A stretch of DNA of 42,699 nt from Lentisphaerota bacterium (GTDB lineage Bacteria; Verrucomicrobiota; Lentisphaeria; Victivallales; Victivallaceae), in NCBI GenBank assembly GCA_015061865.1, contig SUVU01000004.1, positions 1 through 42,699 of the forward strand, given 5' to 3'. The notes beneath the pieces are model-generated. The model made no database searches, had not been told where the DNA came from, and saw only the letters and a list, made by a program, of their open reading frames with translations. Position numbers and translations under genes: made by a program. Below, piece by piece: positions 10,001 to 18,259 of the stretch (positions are counted from its first letter, which is position 1; every line of letters starts with the position of its first letter).

Positions 10001-11458
10001 TTCCGGAGCAGTGAAATCCACGCTGTTTTTATCTGCCGGCAGCTCGATCGTCTGAATGATCCGGTAATCGCTGTCCAGCAGCTGCAATTTGGCGGCGGCT
10101 CTGCCGGAGAGCCGGGAGAGGGTGTATTCACCGCGGGGGACGACATTGTTGATGCGGTTGCAGTAACTTGTCGCATCCAGTCCGGCAAAACCGACAGTGG
10201 AATTTTTGCCGAAAAAAGAGAATTTGACTTGAGTGATCCGGTGCCGCCATGCCGGGGCTTCCGCAACGGGAAACATGATGGTGTGCCATTTGCCGTCCGG
10301 AATGACCGAGTGACCGAGATAGCCGGAAAATGTGCGTTTGCCGTCGGTGGAACTGAAATCGCACCGCAAATAACCGCCTTCCGTGAAGCGGCATTTGAGT
10401 TCCAGAGCTTTGATCTCCTGCGCCTGCCAGTTGAGATTACGGCAGACTATCCCGCCGGTGGGGGCGGTGGTGAATTCGATATGCGGCACGGTGTCACTCT
10501 GATTGCCGGCAACGCCGTGCAGTTCCCAGTTTGACCGCAGCTGCCTGCCGTCAAAATGGCGGGCGGAAACCTGTGACGCCGCTTCCAGCTGACGCATTTC
10601 GTCAGCGGTGATCTCTTTGACGGTGAATGAGGTCAGTTTGACCGCCCCTTTGCCTTTGAGGATGAAGTGGGGACGCACGAGTTTTTCATCACCTTTGGCA
10701 GTGTAGGTGAATTGCAATGTTTCCGGGGCATTGAGTTCGTTGCGTTTGGCATGGACTGTCGGGAACGGACGGCGGGCGGCACCGGGCATTTGCACCATGA
10801 TACTGCCCTGTACTTTACCGGAAAGCGGGGTGAAGGTCGCTGAAATCAGGTAATGTCTGCCCGGAACCGTCGGGAAATCGGAGGGATTGGCAAGGAATGC
10901 GATATAGCCGTCATGATTGGTTTTAGTTACCGTGACGGTATCGCCGTCCTGCTGCAGTGAACCTCCGGCACCGTGGGCTTTGGCGAGGCGCCAGAGATAT
11001 TGACGGCTTGCCAGCAAATTGTCGGAGGGGGTGATCTCACGGAACGTGATGCTTTTGATGACCGTACTTGCATGCCGGGTGGTCAACTGCAAATGGATGC
11101 GGACTTTGCGCTCATCCGGGCGGGCGGTGAAATCGAGTTCCAGCAAGTTTCCGGATTTTTCCACCATCGGATACGGCGTGCGTTTGCTGCCGGGCATGGA
11201 GAGCATCAGTTTCAGGGGACATTCACCGGCAAATCTGACTGCGATCCGGTAAGTTTTGCCCGGAGTTACGGGCAGTTCTCTGCCGGGGTTGTAGAAAAAA
11301 CACGCTTTGGTGCCGCCGGGATGGACAAATTCAACTCCTCCGGACGTTTTCCGGGTCGAACCATTCAGTGTCCGCCAGATCGGCTGCCGGAGCAATTCGG
11401 CACCGGAAACCGTGAAAAGCGTCATTGCGGCAAAGAGAAGCGGAACCAAAAATTTCAT
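7028..11458 (-). CDS. Large secreted multidomain protein with GH42/beta-galactosidase-like TIM barrel and beta-sandwich domains
   Basis: 1476 aa; signal peptide MKFLVPLLFAAMTLFTVSGA; GH-like core (MRISSSFEQFWLDKNTFDFTRIDALFDVLQMY...IIGIAISEGWNSEWFQ...) and GH2/78-like lectin segment (ELFVNGKSAGTGNNWQQPGKFDLTGLL). Its stop is 2 nt from the start of the GH106-like gene. Confidence 0.75.
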   Translation of the reverse strand: MKFLVPLLFAAMTLFTVSGAELLRQPIWRTLNGSTRKTSGGVEFVHPGGTKACFFYNPGRELPVTPGKTYRIAVRFAGECPLKLMLSMPGSKRTPYPMVEKSGNLLELDFTARPDERKVRIHLQLTTRHASTVIKSITFREITPSDNLLASRQYLWRLAKAHGAGGSLQQDGDTVTVTKTNHDGYIAFLANPSDFPTVPGRHYLISATFTPLSGKVQGSIMVQMPGAARRPFPTVHAKRNELNAPETLQFTYTAKGDEKLVRPHFILKGKGAVKLTSFTVKEITADEMRQLEAASQVSARHFDGRQLRSNWELHGVAGNQSDTVPHIEFTTAPTGGIVCRNLNWQAQEIKALELKCRFTEGGYLRCDFSSTDGKRTFSGYLGHSVIPDGKWHTIMFPVAEAPAWRHRITQVKFSFFGKNSTVGFAGLDATSYCNRINNVVPRGEYTLSRLSGRAAAKLQLLDSDYRIIQTIELPADKNSVDFTAPEMTMAVRPVPAAAPLLVTLNKLPKLDLPAAFWRGKWIWCQNGFGPDAANVWFEKKFTLNSTPQEAAIVLTGDDAFELFVNGKSAGTGNNWQQPGKFDLTGLLHAGENRITVKVYNAQAWGALIGELYCKIDGKSHYIFTDGSWKYHIGGDTMPPQFPSPAFVLGAPPLAPWGTRAYYRYVGPVSKITIQSHSTPGEFDLTTDSVPEIDTDKLTVTLQTPDGKSRDLTALVTPSTGKWRPGKIINVKYRLSNDRHAGKLFIKEEFLHVTGNAAINSLSEKSVASPPLATVKVIDSGTRPQISINGKSYAPFIHYLAAGYSDFPASRWYQIRNGKLGGHKIMRISSSFEQFWLDKNTFDFTRIDALFDVLQMYAPDTKVILQIRCHMPLWWLAENPGNEVVYFGNAPRHRQKDRQSLASQKWLTDASEILRQILRHLKNSPYADRIIGIAISEGWNSEWFQSYQDDNNRVAMSGYAPADYERFRAYLRKKYVTDAALQQAWRQPQVTIDTAPMPTWQQIYSSQAGCMLDPAGEMQLIDWYINRNETIGNALETFCQVVKEESSGKWLAGAYYGYFLAFSNIFNRLQTVGHLAIEKIARTPHVDFVTAPSFYTWRFPGQGDAIMQLAESFTAHGKLVIIEQDSRFFSETSAYEIRNGMASTPETSVGVVERAFALAFTRGVGTHWYDLYDNSFREKIILEHIRRGITAYESLPPVAGTTPVEICIVADTRSAMYCKHNAGDGLAAASVGEMRRRFNEVAAPFRTVLLQDLLDKDVIPAHKFYIITNLIMLDDTARKALLDRFAQEKATVLWLYGAGLSTPTAGPDVKNMENLLGITFQRSDRPDQPILNWELNGKHGTAKNFNRTFPWFYPASGFDRLLGSTPDGKAALVTFKRNGVTHIFSTLMNLPPDLIRELARNAGVHLYGDGSDPVFIGNDIVAIHGKTGGRKNLLLPPGLELIPLLGPEKSVKKSGEAFEVIPGRTYIFHVRKTVSWR

Positions 11459-11661
11459 TTTTTTCTCCTGGGTTGAAACTGCTGAATTTGTGTCATATTA
11501 TTACTATAATCACCCATGCCGTTTTTTTCTTGTACGAAAAGCAAAAAAAATAGCACAAAACGGTAAAAAAGCGGTGATTTTTTCGGATTTGCTCTTGCAT
11601 TAACGGCATAACCGGGTTAATTTACGCAGGTGTCAGAAACATCAGCGGCAATCGTGTAAAA

Positions 11662-12576
11662 ATGTTGAAAAAAAATATTACAGAATCCGGGATCGTCGAT
11701 CTTTATCCGCATAATATCCGTGCAGTCGGCAGAGCGCAGATCGGAGTTTCCCGGAAAACTTATTCGGTCACCAGGGAAAAGTGGCACCGGCACAACGGAT
11801 TTTACGAAATCGTGATCTGTTGCGGCGGCAGTGCGTATTGTGAAGATGTTTCCGGCAGTTTTATGCTCCGTCCGGGCAATGTCCTGTTTTTCAACGAGGG
11901 GGCGGTTCACCGCTATACCGGGATCAGATCTTTCCGGTACTATAATTTACTTTTCGGGCCGGAATTATTCGGCAGTGTTTCCGGAGTGTTTTCATTTCTG
12001 CCGCATTTAAAAGAGATGTTTTTAAGCGGCAAAGACAGCTGTGTGGTGCGGAAACTTCTGGAAGAAAACGACTTGTCGGCGCTGGTTGCGATACTGGAAA
12101 CCATGCGTTCAGAGCAGTTGTCCCGGCGGGACGGCTGGGAGGATGCCATGTTTGCCGAGTGCAGCCGGGCGCTGATATTTCTGATGCGGCACTGTCTGGA
12201 CGAGGGGCGCAGTGCCACCGGAGCATTTCAAATCGGCAAAGCGGTGCGGTTGATGGAAAATTCTGCCGGGTGCGGGATGACGGTGCGGCAGGTTGCGGCG
12301 GCGGTCAAAATGTCCGAGAGCAGTTTCCGTCACCGTTTTCTGGCGATGGTGGGGATTTCGCCGATGGAATTTCTGATCCGGCAGCGGCTGCACCATGCGG
12401 TGATGGCGCTGGCGGCAAATATGTCGATCAGCGAAACTGCGGAACACAGCGGCTTCAAAGATGTGAACTACTTTTGCCGGCAGTTCCGCAGCCGTTTTGA
12501 TATGACCCCGCTGACCTGCCGGAGAAAAATACAGTCCGGGGAGATCGACCCGTCGGAAATGCTGGATTTTGATTGA
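11662..12576 (+). CDS. AraC-family transcriptional regulator with N-terminal cupin
   Basis: 304 aa; cupin segment (WHRHNGFYEIVICCGG...LRPGNVLFFNEGAVHRY) and C-terminal double HTH (MTVRQVAAAVKMSESSFRHRFLAMVGISPMEFLIRQRL...FKDVNYFCRQFRSRFDMTP). Divergent from the GH genes. Confidence 0.9.
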   Translation: MLKKNITESGIVDLYPHNIRAVGRAQIGVSRKTYSVTREKWHRHNGFYEIVICCGGSAYCEDVSGSFMLRPGNVLFFNEGAVHRYTGIRSFRYYNLLFGPELFGSVSGVFSFLPHLKEMFLSGKDSCVVRKLLEENDLSALVAILETMRSEQLSRRDGWEDAMFAECSRALIFLMRHCLDEGRSATGAFQIGKAVRLMENSAGCGMTVRQVAAAVKMSESSFRHRFLAMVGISPMEFLIRQRLHHAVMALAANMSISETAEHSGFKDVNYFCRQFRSRFDMTPLTCRRKIQSGEIDPSEMLDFD

Positions 12577-12606
12577 AATTAAGATAAAAATTTGGAGGGT
12601 GTGGAA

Positions 12607-13248
12607 ATGAGTTGGAGCAAAGCAGGAAAATTCTTTTTGAACGCATTTTTTGCCGGATTGTTTATCGGCGTGGCAGGGACGGTTTACCTGTCAGTCAAAA
12701 ATCCGGTCGCCGGAGCCGTGCTTTTCAGTTTCGGTCTGTTGGGGATACTGGCGTTCAATTTCAAACTTTACACCGGTGCCGTCGGGTATCTGGCGGTGCA
12801 GGGGCGCAATGTGCCGCATTATTTGCTGGAACTGCTGTTGATCTGGCTTGGCAATCTGGCGGGATGTTTTCTGGTCGGTACGGCAATGCGCCACACCCGC
12901 TGTTTCGCCGGGATCGCCGAAAAAGTTTCAGCTGTAAGTGCCGCCAAATTGGCTGATTCTCCGCAAAGTATTCTGGTGCTGGCGTTTTTCTGCGGAGTGC
13001 TGATGTTTACCGGGGTGGATCTTTTCCGCCGGGAAAATCTGCCGCCGGTGGTGCGGACGGTGATGGTTTTTCTCTGTGTTACCGTCTTTATTCTGTGCGG
13101 TTTTGAACACTGCATCGCCAATATGTATTACTTCTCGGCAGCTGCAGTCTGGAGTGTGGATACGCTGCTGACGGTACTGCTTATGACTCTGGGGAATTCG
13201 CTTGGCGGAATGCTTTTGCCCGCATGTGAAAAAATCCGCCGGTTGTGA
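12607..13248 (+). CDS. Formate/nitrite transporter (FNT) family channel
   Basis: About 213 aa polytopic protein; AFFAGLFIGVAGTVYLSV...LLGILAFNFKLYTGAVGYL...LLLIWLGNLAGCFLVG pattern; start MSWSKAG after GGAGG. Confidence 0.75.
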   Translation: MSWSKAGKFFLNAFFAGLFIGVAGTVYLSVKNPVAGAVLFSFGLLGILAFNFKLYTGAVGYLAVQGRNVPHYLLELLLIWLGNLAGCFLVGTAMRHTRCFAGIAEKVSAVSAAKLADSPQSILVLAFFCGVLMFTGVDLFRRENLPPVVRTVMVFLCVTVFILCGFEHCIANMYYFSAAAVWSVDTLLTVLLMTLGNSLGGMLLPACEKIRRL

Positions 13249-13254
13249 ACGGCA

Positions 13255-13278
13255 AAAAACGGTTTCAGCGCCGTTTTT
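13255..13278 (+). terminator. Possible Rho-independent terminator after FNT gene
   Basis: AAAAACGG-TTTCAGCG-CCGTTTTT inverted repeat ending in T-run. Confidence 0.5.
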
Positions 13279-13282
13279 GTTC

Positions 13283-13311
13283 TTGAATTTTACTGTTGAC
13301 AGTGGTATATT
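13283..13311 (+). promoter_or_regulatory. Promoter for ftsK
   Basis: TTGAAT-N17-TATATT, about 30 nt upstream of the chosen start codon. Confidence 0.6.
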
Positions 13312-13342
13312 ACCGGAAAATATCAATGTTACTTCGGAGGAT

Positions 13343-15886
13343 ATGATTTTGATTCGTAAAACCGATCGCAAAGTTGTTGAAAAAGAGTCTGGACACCACT
13401 CGGTGCGGGCGTATCATGTGCTGTTTTTTATCGGCGCTCTGCTCGCATTGCTGGCGGTGATCTCTTTTTCGCCCCGCGATTTGAGTATTTTGCGCGGCGG
13501 GGTGGATGCCTCGGTGGATAACTGGATCGGTAAATCCGGCGCATATTTTTCTGTTTTTGTGTTGTTGGGTTTCGGTTTTGCCGGTTATGTCGGGGTGCTG
13601 ATATATCTGTTGCGTTCGTTGCGTTTGATGCTGCCCGGAGCAGGAGAAAGCAAAGTATTTTTCTGCGGTTCGACTCTGGTGATCCTGGGATCAATGCTTT
13701 TGTTTGCGCTCTCACCGCAGGTTTTTGCCGGAATTGCAGAAAATTTAGGTTTGGGCAGCGAAAAAGTTCCGGAATTATCCATCACCGGCGGTTTGATCGG
13801 GCAGGTGCTTGCCGCTCCGGAAGTAAAAAGTCTGGAGTTGCAGGCGGGATTTATGCGCAATCTGATCGGGCAAATCGGGACATTGGTCGTCGGCTGGATC
13901 ATGGTTTGCGGCGGCGGAGCGATGCTCTACGCTTCCGACTGGCATGAATTGCTCTGCAAATTTATTTACGTCCCCGGCGAAAATGCCGCCCGCAATGCCA
14001 CCCGCAAACTGCGGGAATATGCCGAAGAAAGGGCTTCCGAAAGAGAGTATGCCGACGACGATGAGGAGGAATATCCGGAAGTTGAGGAAGTTGAGGACGA
14101 TGAGGAACCGGAAGCAGAACCCGAACTTCCCATCCGGAAACCCGCTGTTGCCGCCGCCGCCGGCAAAACTTCCCGTTTGGCTCAATTACTGCAGCTGCAG
14201 CAGGAGCAGGATGAAATGCCGGAATCCGCTGAGGCTGCTGCCCCGGAATCTTCCGTGCCGGCGGTTGCGCAGACGGCTCCGGCGGCTGTTCCGGCAGCAG
14301 CACCGTCAATTCCAAGAGAACTTCCCGCCGTCGGGCAAAAAGTTGTCCGTGAGGGCGAAAAACTGCATGGAGAATACGGAGAATATGTCGTGCCGCCTAT
14401 TACGATGCTGGCCGAGGGAACCAATGTCATCGGAGAAAATACCGAGGCGGTCGAACGGGCGCAGGCGATCATTCAGCGGACACTGGAGGAATTCGGCGTC
14501 GAAGGACACGTTTCCGGTTACGTTTCCGGTCCCCGGGTCACCCGTTACGAAATCACTCTCGCTCCGGGCGTCAGCGTGAAAAAAGTCGAGCAGATCCAGG
14601 AAAATATCAAAATGGCTCTGGCTGCCACCACTTTGCGGGTGCTTGCCCCGATCCCCGGCCGCCCGGTGGTCGGCATTGAGGTCGCCAACAGCAAACCGGA
14701 AGCGGTATTCATGCGTTCGGTGATGCAGAGCGAAGCGTGGAAAACCAGCAAAGCGGAGATCCCGCTGGCGCTGGGTAAAGATGTTTCCGGCAAACCGGTG
14801 ATCCTTGACCTTGCCAAAGCTCCGCACATGCTGGTTGCAGGTGCTACCGGTACCGGTAAAAGTGTTTGCTCCAACTCGCTGATAATCAGTTTGTTGTTGA
14901 AATTCGGCCCGGATGAGCTGCGGTTGATCATGGTTGACCCGAAAATCGTGGAATTTGACGCTTATAAAACTCTGCCGCATTTGTTGACGCCGATCATCAA
15001 TGATTCGGCAAAAGTGCCGATCGCATTGCGCTGGGCGGCAAATGAAATGGATAACCGTTACCGGATTCTGGCACAGGCCGGCGTGAAAAAACTTTCTGAA
15101 TACAACGCTCAGGCGGATGTCAACGTGACTATGACCGATAAAGACGGCAAAACTCTGCCGGCGAAAATGCCGCTGCTGGTAATTATCGTCGATGAGCTGG
15201 CTGACCTGATGATGACTGAAGCGAAAAAAGATGTGGAAACCAATATCACCCGCATCGCCCAGAAAGGCCGTGCCGCCGGTATTCACATCATCGTCGCCAC
15301 TCAGCGGCCGTCAACCAATATCATTACCGGTGTTATCAAAGCCAATTTGCCCACCCGCCTCTGCTTCCAGGTGCGGGCGCTGGTGGACAGCCGGGTCGTG
15401 CTGGATACTCCCGGCGCGGAAAAACTGCTTGGCACCGGAGACATGCTGTTTATGTCCAGTGCCAGCATGAATATCGAACGTGTGCAGGGCGCATGGGTCA
15501 AAGATGATGACATCAAAAAAATCGTCCAATTCATCTCTGAACAGGCGCCGCAGCGTTTCAACGATCAGGTGCTTGCTGAAGCCGACGATGTCGATGCTGA
15601 TGTCGATGAAGATCTGCCGATCGACGCTGAAGACCGTGCTGACATTGCGCCGCTGGTCAATAAATACATGCGTCCGGGGGATGATGATACCATGCGCCGG
15701 GCATTGGAAGTGGTGATACTTGACCGTAAAGCCAGTACCAGTTATATTCAGCGGCGGCTGAAAATCGGTTACAACCGTGCCGCCGAATTGATCGATCAGA
15801 TGGAGGAACGCGGTATTGTCGGCCCGCCGTCCGGCAGTGGCAACAAGCGTGATATTCTGGTCTTTGACGGAATTGATATTGGATGA
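13343..15886 (+). CDS. ftsK: DNA translocase FtsK/SpoIIIE
   Basis: N-terminal TM segments, acidic/Ala-Pro linker, Walker A AGATGTGKSV, Walker B LLVIIVDELADLMM, IAQKGRAAGIHIIVATQRPS, C-terminal gamma winged helix (STSYIQRRLKIGYNRAAELIDQMEERGIVGPP). The ORF extends upstream to 13202 but the start at 13343 follows GGAGG. Confidence 0.95.
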   Translation: MILIRKTDRKVVEKESGHHSVRAYHVLFFIGALLALLAVISFSPRDLSILRGGVDASVDNWIGKSGAYFSVFVLLGFGFAGYVGVLIYLLRSLRLMLPGAGESKVFFCGSTLVILGSMLLFALSPQVFAGIAENLGLGSEKVPELSITGGLIGQVLAAPEVKSLELQAGFMRNLIGQIGTLVVGWIMVCGGGAMLYASDWHELLCKFIYVPGENAARNATRKLREYAEERASEREYADDDEEEYPEVEEVEDDEEPEAEPELPIRKPAVAAAAGKTSRLAQLLQLQQEQDEMPESAEAAAPESSVPAVAQTAPAAVPAAAPSIPRELPAVGQKVVREGEKLHGEYGEYVVPPITMLAEGTNVIGENTEAVERAQAIIQRTLEEFGVEGHVSGYVSGPRVTRYEITLAPGVSVKKVEQIQENIKMALAATTLRVLAPIPGRPVVGIEVANSKPEAVFMRSVMQSEAWKTSKAEIPLALGKDVSGKPVILDLAKAPHMLVAGATGTGKSVCSNSLIISLLLKFGPDELRLIMVDPKIVEFDAYKTLPHLLTPIINDSAKVPIALRWAANEMDNRYRILAQAGVKKLSEYNAQADVNVTMTDKDGKTLPAKMPLLVIIVDELADLMMTEAKKDVETNITRIAQKGRAAGIHIIVATQRPSTNIITGVIKANLPTRLCFQVRALVDSRVVLDTPGAEKLLGTGDMLFMSSASMNIERVQGAWVKDDDIKKIVQFISEQAPQRFNDQVLAEADDVDADVDEDLPIDAEDRADIAPLVNKYMRPGDDDTMRRALEVVILDRKASTSYIQRRLKIGYNRAAELIDQMEERGIVGPPSGSGNKRDILVFDGIDIG

Positions 15887-15903
15887 TGAAATAACAGGAG
15901 AAT

Positions 15904-16671
15904 ATGATTATGCTTGATTTCGGGAGCAGAATGTCGCAGAAAGACGAGCGCATGGACGATGATCTTTTTTCGACGGTGTCCGATGAAACAGTTCAGAATG
16001 AACCGCCGGAACCAATTGAAGTGGAAACTTTACCGTCAAATGGGGCTGTTGACGATATTTTTTCAGAACCCGCCGCCGTGGTTGAGGAAAAATCCATTGA
16101 ACCGCCGGAAATCGAAGCAGAGCCTAAAGCTCCGGTGCGTTTTTCGTTTCTCCGCAAGTCCAAAAATCATGACGACGAATTTGAAAAACTTGACACCTGC
16201 AAAATTTTGAAAAGCGCCCGTCTGGAAAGCGGTTTGAGTTTGGAACAGGTCGAGTCGGTAACGCAGATCCGGGGCAAGTATCTGGAAGCTCTGGAAGCGG
16301 GAGATTTCGGCCATTTGCCCCAGCAGGTTTATGTGCTGGCGTATTTGCGCAAATTATGCCGGTTGTACGGGATCTCTGCCAAAGATGAGGAAATTCTGGT
16401 CGCTCCGTGGCGGCAGATCGTCAAAGAAGTGCCGGACAATCTGCCGGCTTCGGTGATTCCCGACGAAGACAGCGAAAACAGTAAAATCCTGCGCCGGTTG
16501 GAGTTCGGTCTGCTTGCCGGTGGAGCGATCGTGGTGATCGGGATCGTGGCATTTCTGGTGATCCTGGCGGTTTCTTTCTTCCGGGGAGGCACTACTCCGA
16601 CACCGAAATTTGACAATACCACGCTGTTGGAATTGCAGGAAAAACCGGTGTTGACGATCCCCGGCAAGTGA
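15904..16671 (+). CDS. RodZ-like HTH protein with single TM segment
   Basis: 255 aa; HTH_25-type segment CKILKSARLESGLSLEQVESVTQIRGKYLEALEAGDFGHLPQQVYVLAYLRKLCRLYG, TM segment GAIVVIGIVAFLVILAVSF; short periplasmic tail. Confidence 0.8.
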   Translation: MIMLDFGSRMSQKDERMDDDLFSTVSDETVQNEPPEPIEVETLPSNGAVDDIFSEPAAVVEEKSIEPPEIEAEPKAPVRFSFLRKSKNHDDEFEKLDTCKILKSARLESGLSLEQVESVTQIRGKYLEALEAGDFGHLPQQVYVLAYLRKLCRLYGISAKDEEILVAPWRQIVKEVPDNLPASVIPDEDSENSKILRRLEFGLLAGGAIVVIGIVAFLVILAVSFFRGGTTPTPKFDNTTLLELQEKPVLTIPGK

Positions 16672-16708
16672 TCTGAAGCGCCAAACACTGAAATTTTTTA
16701 AAATCCGC

Positions 16709-16737
16709 TTGAAAAAACTCCTTTCAGGCATCATATT
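16709..16737 (+). promoter_or_regulatory. Promoter for tRNA-Arg
   Basis: TTGAAA-N17-CATATT, about 19 nt upstream of the tRNA 5' end. Confidence 0.5.
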
Positions 16738-16755
16738 ATAAAACAGTCACAATAT

Positions 16756-16831
<76 letters not shown>

Positions 16832-16969
16832 TTTTTGTTGTAATTCATCGTTATTAGATGACTTATATATCTTGTGCTAAAATGCAATTTTTTCCACCAG
16901 TTGTGTCGGATGTTTTCGTTAATTTAAAAGAATAAAGTCCGGCAAAGCCGCAGATTGGAGCAGCGAAAA

Positions 16970-18259
16970 ATGAGAAATAATGAATCAAACTGTAAAAAAA
17001 GAAAAGTTTTATCGCTGTTTTCCGGAGGGGGGGGGTTGGATTTGGGTTTTGAGGGGGGCTTCGATGTAATAGAAGAAGCCGTCAATGGGAAAATACATCC
17101 AGAATGGTTTGAAAAAAAGAATAATGGCTGGGTGACTTTACCTGAAACTAATTTTGAAACCGTTTTTGCAAACGACATTGATGAAAATACAGCGAAGGCA
17201 TGGCATCGTTATTTTTCTAAAAAACGCAATGTTGATGGTGTGTTCTGTACTATGAGCATTGTCGATTTGGTCAAAAGAGAGTTGCAAGGGGAAAATATTT
17301 TACCTCAAAACGTTGATGTCGTTACCGGTGGATTTCCGTGTAATGACTTTAGTGTTGCAGGTAAGCGCAATGGTTTCGCAAGTCACCGTTTGCACGATGG
17401 AACATTAAGAACGACAGAAGCAACCGAAGAAAGTCGCGGGAAACTTTATATATGGATGAAACAGGTCGTTGAAATTGTCCAGCCTAAAGTATTTTATGCG
17501 GAAAATGTAAAAGGCTTGGTGTCTCTTGCTGATGTGAAGCAAATCATTGAAAATGACTTTAGAGAAATCTCGGGGGGATATGTAGTGGTCCCCGCCAGGG
17601 TTTTGTATGCTCCCAGTTTTGGAATTCCTCAAACTCGTGAACGAGTAATTTTCATAGGGTTTAAAAAATCTGCTTTGCTTCCTCAAGCCCTAGAGGCGTT
17701 GCAAAGAAATAATGTTCCTTTGGAATATGATCCATATCCAGTGCAAACTCATGGTGATTCCACTGATTTATTACCATATACGACAGTTGCGCAAGCATTG
17801 AAAGGGCTCTGTGAGCCTGCTGAATCTGACGATTTATCTCATAAAAAATATTCTTGTGCAAAATATATGGGAAGACATTGTCAGGGACAAAAAGAAGTTG
17901 ATTTGAATTCTCCCGGTCCTACCATAAGAGCTGAGCATCACGGAAATATTGAATTTCGACGTTTGTCACAAGAGCATGGTGGTGTTTTGTTGCAAGAATT
18001 AAATGCTGGATTACAGGAACGAAGATTGTCAGTCAGAGAATGTGCTAGAATTCAAACTTTTCCTGATGACTATGAGTTCGTTGTGAAAAATGCAAATCCC
18101 GATGCACTCGATTTGGGATTGAAACCTGCAGAAAAAGGTTATTTTATAAATTCAACGAGTGGTTACAGAATTATTGGTAATGCAGTTCCACCTCTTCTAG
18201 GTTATCACTTGGCAACAAGACTTGATGCTATTTGGCACAAACTTTTTGGAGAAGACTAA
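16970..18259 (+). CDS. DNA (cytosine-5-)-methyltransferase, type II R-M
   Basis: C5-MTase motifs: I (LSLFSGGGGLDLGF), IV (GGFPCNDFSVAGKRNG), VI (YAENVKG), VIII (FGIPQTRERVIFIGF), IX/X (SVRECARIQTFPDDYEF; YRIIGNAVPPLLGYHLA). ATG at 16970 has TTGGAG upstream; the supplied ORF begins at a TTG at 16955. Confidence 0.93.
   Translation: MRNNESNCKKRKVLSLFSGGGGLDLGFEGGFDVIEEAVNGKIHPEWFEKKNNGWVTLPETNFETVFANDIDENTAKAWHRYFSKKRNVDGVFCTMSIVDLVKRELQGENILPQNVDVVTGGFPCNDFSVAGKRNGFASHRLHDGTLRTTEATEESRGKLYIWMKQVVEIVQPKVFYAENVKGLVSLADVKQIIENDFREISGGYVVVPARVLYAPSFGIPQTRERVIFIGFKKSALLPQALEALQRNNVPLEYDPYPVQTHGDSTDLLPYTTVAQALKGLCEPAESDDLSHKKYSCAKYMGRHCQGQKEVDLNSPGPTIRAEHHGNIEFRRLSQEHGGVLLQELNAGLQERRLSVRECARIQTFPDDYEFVVKNANPDALDLGLKPAEKGYFINSTSGYRIIGNAVPPLLGYHLATRLDAIWHKLFGED

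Noticed and set aside
9431-10534. 367-aa plus-strand ORF inside the 1476-aa GH gene, and similar long ORFs (4767-5675, 6093-7067, 7802-8971)
   Set aside because: Antisense shadows of well-supported minus-strand genes; sequences lack recognisable motifs, and long opposite-strand frames are common given this codon bias.
13202-13342. Upstream extension of FtsK ORF overlapping the FNT gene
   Set aside because: Spans a probable terminator and promoter; translation (MAECFCPHVKKSAG...) not FtsK-like; start at 13343 preferred.
17053-17058. Second short G-run (G6) in the methyltransferase as an additional slippage site
   Set aside because: Six Gs is short; noted but much less likely to be hypermutable than the G9 run at 17027-17035.
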